NCBI RefSeq assembly: GCF_002214365.1 | Contig: NZ_CP014854.1 | Coordinates: forward strand, 496,001 to 560,000 | DNA length: 64,000 bases | Source of the DNA: Thermococcus celer Vu 13 = JCM 8558 | GTDB lineage: Archaea; Methanobacteriota_B; Thermococci; Thermococcales; Thermococcaceae | Direction: 5' to 3' | Part shown: positions 59,976-64,000 of the stretch, piece after piece | How the letters are laid out: every line of letters starts with the position of its first letter | How positions within the stretch are numbered: the stretch's first letter is position 1 | Made by a program: the position numbers and the translations under genes | The notes under the pieces: generated by a model | The model's database searches: none | Told to the model about the DNA's origin: nothing | Seen by the model: the letters and a program-made list of their open reading frames with translations, nothing else

Positions 59976-60545
59976 ATGAGGAAAGACCAACTCCTCGCGG
60001 GCATCCTCTCACCGCTCATAGCCCTTACTGGAATAGGTGCCGCCATAGCCATAAACCGCTCCTGGTGGCGGCTCACGGACAACGCGATAAGCGACCTGGG
60101 AAGGGTCGGCCTCCAATACAACTGGGTGATGAACGTCCCCCTGCTCATCACGGCACTCCTGGCGATCTACTACGCCACAGGCCTTCTCAAAGAATTCAAA
60201 AATCCAGTTACGAGGGTCGGGGTGGGCATTTTCATACTCGGCCTTGTCTTTCTGGCAGGGATAGCGCTCTTCCCCGAGGGAACCGAGCCCCACTATTGGG
60301 TAAGCTGGGGCTTCTTCATCGCCGGGAGCGTGGGGTTTCTGATAGCTGGAATCGGGCTGTGGATGGAAGGCCTGGGGAAGTTCGGGTTGTTCACCGTTCT
60401 GCTCTTCACCGCAGAGGTCATCCTCGCGAAGTGGGCCTTCGGGGCTTTCAGCGGGGTCGCCATACCGGAGTTCATCGGGGTCTTCGCAATAGCAGCGTGG
60501 CACTACGCGCTGATATGGAGCGTGTTCTTCCCGAAAAGAAGATGA
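59976..60545 (+). CDS. DUF998-family membrane protein
   Basis: Product of 189 aa with about six helices. ITGIGAAIAINRSWWRLTDNAISDLGR, FPEGTEPHYWVSWGFFIAGSVGFLIAGIGLW and EFIGVFAIAAWHYALIWSVFF match DUF998 (NxxSDLG and FPE motifs). The TATA-like CCTTTATC lies about 33 nt before the ATG, so the mRNA is nearly leaderless. Function unknown. Confidence 0.78.
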   Translation: MRKDQLLAGILSPLIALTGIGAAIAINRSWWRLTDNAISDLGRVGLQYNWVMNVPLLITALLAIYYATGLLKEFKNPVTRVGVGIFILGLVFLAGIALFPEGTEPHYWVSWGFFIAGSVGFLIAGIGLWMEGLGKFGLFTVLLFTAEVILAKWAFGAFSGVAIPEFIGVFAIAAWHYALIWSVFFPKRR

Positions 60546-60549
60546 AGGG

Positions 60550-60972
60550 TCAGATGCGGGTTTCGTCCCACAGTGTCAAGCCGTTTCCCTGAGGTTTTCT
60601 CTCGAGGGGTTCCCCAAGGAGTTCCCCGATGAAGACCTCGGCCACGAAGACCTCGCCTTCGATCAGATGGCCGCCGTGGAGCTTCCCACTGGAATCCCCG
60701 AGGGCAACGTGGATGTGCGCGAAAGGTTCGCCGTCCTTCACGCTTATGTTGCCCGAAAGGGAGACCAGCTCGTAGGTTCCGCTGAGCGAAATAACCCTGT
60801 ACTTCCCGGCCTTTTCGTCGAAGTAGCCGATCTTCGGGTTCCTCAGGCTGCCTATCGCGCTAACCGTACCTATGAGGACGTTGTTCTCCTTCACGAATCG
60901 ATTGATAAAGCTAAGGAGCTCCTCCCCCTCGGGAACTCGGAAGAGAAAGTTCCGTCCCCTTGAAAATCTCAT
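60550..60972 (-). CDS. PPC/DUF296 domain protein
   Basis: Product of 140 aa. RVPEGEELLSFINRFVKENNVLIGTVSAIGSL, LVSLSGNISVKDGEPFAHIHVALGD and HGGHLIEGEVFVAEVFI are the PPC (plant and prokaryote conserved) fold with its HxH...HGGH histidines. Often DNA-linked in plants; the prokaryotic role is unknown. RBS GAGGTGAGC. Convergent with the DUF998 gene. Confidence 0.85.
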   Translation of the reverse strand: MRFSRGRNFLFRVPEGEELLSFINRFVKENNVLIGTVSAIGSLRNPKIGYFDEKAGKYRVISLSGTYELVSLSGNISVKDGEPFAHIHVALGDSSGKLHGGHLIEGEVFVAEVFIGELLGEPLERKPQGNGLTLWDETRI

Positions 60973-61027
60973 ACGCTCACCTCAAAGCTAATAAGCACAC
61001 CACGATTTAACCCTTTGGGTGAAGGGA

Positions 61028-61597
61028 ATGGAGATCAAGAAGGCCATTATGGCAGTACTCCCCGAGATTCCCGAACTTGAAGAGGTTGACTTTTCGAGGT
61101 ATTCGACCCCCTTACCGGGACTTCTTGAGGGTTTCGAGAGGTGTGGTGGAAGGGGACTCCCCGAGTTCCAGAGGTTCGTTGAGGAGAAGAGCGATAAGTC
61201 AGTCGTTGGCAGGTTTCTGATTTCCCTCCTTCAATACCTGCTCATCAGGTACCGGCGCTACGGTGAGTACTCCACGGTAAAGCCCGCCATCAAGATATTC
61301 ATAACCCTCAAGGGCTGGCTCAACGAGAACGGCTATGGGAAAGACTGGCTTAACCTCCTCCACAGCTTTCTGGGTTATCTCGTGGACATGATGCCCGCCA
61401 TAGCTGAACGCGAGGAATGTGACGTTGCCAACGCCTACCTGACGCTGATTCACGACCTGACTCTCGAGGCGAAGAAGGCGTTTCCGGAGCCATACTACGG
61501 GGAGCTCGAAAAAAAGGCCATCAGCAACCTCAGGGACCTACGGGAGAGGTGCGGCATTCAAGAGGAGACCTCGAGGGAAAAGATGAGGGGCTGTTAA
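61028..61597 (+). CDS. Uncharacterised alpha-helical protein
   Basis: Product of 189 aa, almost all helical by composition, with no signal or membrane segment. Distinct parts: GFERCGGRGLPEFQRFVEEK, FLISLLQYLLIRYRRYGEY, WLNLLHSFLGYLVDMMPAIAE. Cys are scattered (RCGGRG, EECDV, RCGIQ, RGC). ATG 61028 with GGGTGAAGGG. I do not recognise it; it sits convergent with queD. Confidence 0.6.
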   Translation: MEIKKAIMAVLPEIPELEEVDFSRYSTPLPGLLEGFERCGGRGLPEFQRFVEEKSDKSVVGRFLISLLQYLLIRYRRYGEYSTVKPAIKIFITLKGWLNENGYGKDWLNLLHSFLGYLVDMMPAIAEREECDVANAYLTLIHDLTLEAKKAFPEPYYGELEKKAISNLRDLRERCGIQEETSREKMRGC

Positions 61598-61603
61598 GCA
61601 GAG

Positions 61604-62062
61604 CTACCTCTCGAGGGTTACCTCGGCGTAGCTCCGGGGGTCCTCCCATATCTTCACCCGGATTCTCCTCACGTTGTCGCCGGCCTTCTCGGCGATCTTT
61701 TCGGCGAACCACTCGGCTATGTACTCGGCCGTGACGTTGGGCTTATTGAGAACGACCGCCTCCCCCTCGGGAAGCTCGAGCCTCTTTCCGTTCTTCTCCA
61801 CGACGATCCTGCCGTTCGCCCTATCCACAACCCATCTTTCGCTCACGAGGATCCTGTGGTCGAGGAGCTTTACGAGGTTACTGAGGTGGTTAAAGTCGAA
61901 TATCATGCCGTTCTCGTTGAGCTCGCCCCATATCTCGACGTCGACGTTGTACGTGTGCCCGTGGATCCTGAGGCATTTGCTCTCGTAGGGCAACGATAGA
62001 AAATGCGAACTGTCGAAGTCCTTGTGCCATCCTATCTTCCTCTCGGTCGGATGGAAGTTCAC
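61604..62062 (-). CDS. queD: 6-pyruvoyltetrahydropterin synthase/QueD-family protein
   Basis: 6-carboxytetrahydropterin synthase-like enzyme of the archaeosine/7-deazaguanine pathway. Product of 152 aa from GTG 62062 (AGGTGAG upstream); a GTG at 62071 is less well placed. The zinc His are in DSSHFLSLPYESKCLRIHGHTYNVDV, with the CxxxHGH motif of QueD. FDFNHLSNLVKLLDHRIL and TAEYIAEWFAEKIA follow. Archaeal PTPS paralogues with other roles exist, so QueD is probable rather than certain. Confidence 0.82.
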   Translation of the reverse strand: MNFHPTERKIGWHKDFDSSHFLSLPYESKCLRIHGHTYNVDVEIWGELNENGMIFDFNHLSNLVKLLDHRILVSERWVVDRANGRIVVEKNGKRLELPEGEAVVLNKPNVTAEYIAEWFAEKIAEKAGDNVRRIRVKIWEDPRSYAEVTLER

Positions 62063-62120
62063 GTCTCTCACCTATAGGTGGTTCGCTGGAGTGGTTATAA
62101 CCGTTACTGGAAGGGGAAGG

Positions 62121-62130
62121 CATATAAACC
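62121..62130 (+). promoter_or_regulatory. TATA box of DUF134 gene, leaderless start
   Basis: GCATATAAACC lies about 25 nt before ATG 62148, so transcription and translation probably begin together. Confidence 0.55.
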
Positions 62131-62147
62131 CCAAAGCTCAATGGCCT

Positions 62148-62513
62148 ATGATAACGATGCCGATGGGGATGGGACCTGGATGGGGGCCCAGACGGGGCAG
62201 AAAAAGGAAGATGAGGATGATAGGGGTTATCCCCGAGGTTAGACATTTCTATCCGGCGTTACCGCCGATGGGTCAGCCGAAACCACCGATTTTCATGACC
62301 TACGAGGAGTTCGAGGCCCTTCGGCTGGTGGACCACGAGGGTCTAACCCAGGAGGAGGCCGGGAAGAGAATGGGCGTCTCCCGTGGCACCGTGTGGAGGG
62401 CCCTGAGCTCGGCCAGAAAAAAAGTGGCACAGATGCTGGTGGAAGGCAGGGAGCTCGTGATACTGCCCCAGGGGAATGAGGTCCCTAGGAGATCGGATGA
62501 AGAAGAGCCTTAA
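62148..62513 (+). CDS. DUF134-family HTH DNA-binding protein
   Basis: Product of 121 aa. A Met/Gly/Pro- and Arg-rich N-terminus (MITMPMGMGPGWGPRRGRKR) resembles the tails of the NifX-family proteins upstream. The core GVIPEVRHFYPALPP, YEEFEALRLVDHEGLTQEEAGKRMGVSRGTVWRALSSARKKVAQML is a sigma-70 region-4-like HTH. DUF134 proteins co-occur with NifX-type and MinD-type genes in anaerobes, so it may control them. Start 62148 by leaderless logic; ATG 62157 is also possible. Confidence 0.85.
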   Translation: MITMPMGMGPGWGPRRGRKRKMRMIGVIPEVRHFYPALPPMGQPKPPIFMTYEEFEALRLVDHEGLTQEEAGKRMGVSRGTVWRALSSARKKVAQMLVEGRELVILPQGNEVPRRSDEEEP

Positions 62514-62519
62514 TGGATT

Positions 62520-62850
62520 ATTCGTCTTTTTGGAGCTTCTTCTGTCCACTGTTACTTTATCGGGGGTATTTTGGACCTTTTTTGAATTTTAGGTTTCCCT
62601 AATTCGCGTCTCCATTTCATCCCTCAAAATTTCCGGTGAATTATTACGTTCTTATAGCAATATAAAACTTTAAACTTAAAATATTACATAAGAATCATTT
62701 TAAAATAAAATTTTATATCAAGACTAAACAATCTAAAGACTGTTATAAACTAATATCGCGTTAAAAATACAATTATAAATATTAAAAAATTCCAAAAATT
62801 TACTATTCCACATTTAAATATAAACCTTGGATACACATAATTGGTACTCG
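62520..62850. other. Strongly A+T-rich intergenic DNA
   Basis: After the DUF134 gene the sequence becomes markedly A+T-rich (especially 62640-62830, with AATATTA and TTTAAAATAAAATT-type runs). No gene, tRNA or repeat array is supported. A promoter-like TTTAAATATAAACC is at about 62813-62826. Confidence 0.5.
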
Positions 62851-63202
62851 ATGAAGAGGAGGCGAAAAACTCACCTATGCTAAGGGCCCGAATAAACTCT
62901 TTTCCGGCGTATTCAAGAAGATAAACCGACGGGGTTCGGTCGATGAGGGTAATGATGTCCGCTTCCTAAAGGGAAATGGGCCTGAGGAACTGGCCTGGAA
63001 TGTTCTCGTATCTTTGGAGAAAGCCTGCGAACATGTGTCTGTGGAGGGTGGACAACGACCCTGGACGGCCACCCGTGAAGTCCTCGATGTTTATATCAAA
63101 CTTCTCTTTCGAGTTGCCCCCGGCAACATTGTTGTCGCAGGTTTCGAACGTCCGACAGACGCTCATGAAGGTGTCATGAAAGCGTATCCATCGGCACCCT
63201 GA
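62851..63202 (+). pseudogene. Decayed coding remnant without start codon
   Basis: A frame open for about 117 codons, containing KGPNKLFSGVFKKINRRGS and NGPEELAWNVLVSLEKACEH, VLDVYIKLLFRVAPGNIVV, ending AYPSAP-stop. It lacks ATG/GTG/TTG near its start. An ATG at 62850 (MKRRRKTHLC-stop) overlaps in the next frame behind a TATA box, so a one-base shift could have split a small gene. Protein-like codon use is modest. No family recognised. Confidence 0.35.
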
Positions 63203-63278
63203 AAGGCTTCAACGATAGCGGGTCGCTTTCATGGTCCCCCCCAAATCTTTGCCTCTTCGTGATTATTTGTGTGCAGTA
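63203..63278. other. Non-coding DNA left of dif candidate
   Basis: No coding or repeat signal seen. Confidence 0.4.
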
Positions 63279-63310
63279 ATTTTGGATATAATGTACCTTA
63301 TATCCAAAAT
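63279..63310. other. dif: dif-like chromosome dimer resolution site (XerA)
   Basis: ATTTTGGATATAA (63279-63291), spacer TGTACC, TTATATCCAAAAT (63298-63310): perfect 13-bp inverted arms around a 6-nt centre. The 28-bp core (63281-63308) matches in layout and nearly in sequence the dif site I recall for Pyrococcus abyssi (TTGGATATAAT, short centre, CTTATATC). XerA recombines such sites near the replication terminus. No xerA gene is in the window; dif and xerA need not be adjacent. Confidence 0.85.
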
Positions 63311-64000
63311 AGGCGCACTAACATGTACATAAAAGGGGACCGTAAGCACCCCCAAGTCTAAACTCAGGGCCCTCATCCCAGATGCCACTAAATCACCGCT
63401 AACCGGCCATCACTCACAATGACGGGCCAAAGGCCGGAAGGTATCCAGAGGCTATACGCTTACAGGGCAGCCCTAAGATCCATCCCCGCAGGGGGTTAAC
63501 AGGATCTTCCTTCAAGATCCCGACCCGTATATATACCACCTTTGATTGTAATCAAATTTTGTCCCATGAAAGCCCGATCTCGGAACAAACTTTTGGCGCT
63601 CTGAGAAACCGGTCGACAACATCGGTACGGCCCTTTAGGGACTTCATACAAAGGAACAGCATCGCGAGGCAACCGTTCTGGCCACTGTATTCTGAAAGTT
63701 TATATTCCATAGTGGATGACTTCCACCCCTCGGTTTTGGGAGGCTTCCCGGGGCATTGATTCACCATGCCTTGTTTCCAGGTCCCGTTGTTTAACCTGAA
63801 CGTTTCTACACACTTAGTCGGGATAATACTCTTGTTGATAGTTAGAAATAGCAAAAATTTAATCTTTTAATACGTATTTTATAACCCATCTTTAATTCTC
63901 AATAAAATGAATATGTTAAATCTTAATAAAATAACTAATAAAATCCATTTAACTAATAACTAATCTAACACGTAACAAATCACCGAAAAATTTGAGAGTC
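63311..64000. other. Gene-poor region right of dif candidate
   Basis: No gene supported. A promoter-like CCGTATATATACC (63524-63536) is followed by the palindrome TTTGATT-GT-AATCAAA (63541-63556). Open frames on both strands from 63552 to 63854 lack RBS and family resemblance. The final 150 bp are very A+T-rich. Confidence 0.45.

Noticed and set aside
63552-63854. 100-codon minus-strand frame
   Set aside because: No RBS, no start signal and no recognisable motif; overlapping frame on the other strand is equally open.

Overview
The window is chromosomal DNA of a hyperthermophilic euryarchaeon of the order Thermococcales, most likely a Thermococcus. Pointers are: a ferredoxin-based 2-oxoacid oxidoreductase; the anaerobic oxygen-detoxification set (superoxide reductase, rubrerythrin, rubredoxin, NAD(P)H:rubredoxin oxidoreductase, flavodiiron protein); an archaeal class I fructose-bisphosphate aldolase; a GltTk-type aspartate transporter; archaeal prefoldin; the tRNA G10 dimethyltransferase; TATA/BRE promoters and GGTGA-type ribosome binding sites; and a CRISPR repeat ending in a GTGGAAAG-type crRNA tag. 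A near-perfect palindrome at 63279-63310 closely resembles the XerA/dif site of Thermococcales, which would put the right end near the replication terminus.

Layout. 1-4.1 kb: partial ferritin, ThiI and an E1-like enzyme on the minus strand, then a methyltransferase, a nitroreductase and a DsrE-like protein. 4.2-7.4 kb: a thioredoxin-CcdA fusion and an A+T-rich transglutaminase-like secreted protein that looks frameshifted from its signal peptide. 7.4-10 kb: 2-oxoacid:ferredoxin oxidoreductase. 10-18.7 kb: a dense oxidative-stress and iron region holding peroxiredoxin, flavodiiron protein, NROR, rubrerythrin, rubredoxin, superoxide reductase, two MIP18-family proteins and many ferritin-like diiron proteins, including a stand-alone relative of encapsulated ferritin. 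18.7-22.7 kb: a divergent extracytoplasmic redox locus. Its left arm (DOMON lipoprotein plus cytochrome b561-like protein) carries a frameshift in one gene and an in-frame TGA in the other. Its right arm encodes a triple-repeat surface protein, an ArsR-type regulator, a sulfite-oxidase-fold protein and small membrane proteins.

23.2-32 kb: a complete histidine operon (hisZ-G-D-B-H-A-F-IE-C plus a HAD phosphatase), with proC appended but lacking a normal start codon, then trmG10. 33.2-38.5 kb: a CRISPR array (15 identical 29-bp repeats, 14 spacers) with leader on the left, followed by cas1-cas2-cas4-cas3 and no effector genes. 38.6-46 kb: AlaX, a duplicated-domain surface protein, an aspartate transporter, BirA, aldolase and a biotinylated carboxylase/decarboxylase subunit. 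46.2-50.6 kb: cstA followed by an uncharacterised operon of two small paralogues, a Cys-less Get3/ArsA-like ATPase, a MIP18-family protein and a membrane-anchored protein. 50.7-62.5 kb: lipase-like hydrolase, PurA, an epimerase, a secreted protein, prefoldin, and a MinD-ferredoxin/NifX-family cluster with a repeated operator-like palindrome, then assorted enzymes, QueD and a DUF134 DNA-binding protein. 62.5-64 kb: A+T-rich DNA around the dif candidate with only decayed or doubtful coding potential.

The best candidates for something undescribed are the DOMON/b561/secreted-repeat/molybdopterin redox locus, the cstA-associated ATPase-MIP18 operon, and the ferritin-like gene expansion with a shell-less EncFtn homologue. 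All assignments are from reading the sequence; no search was run.
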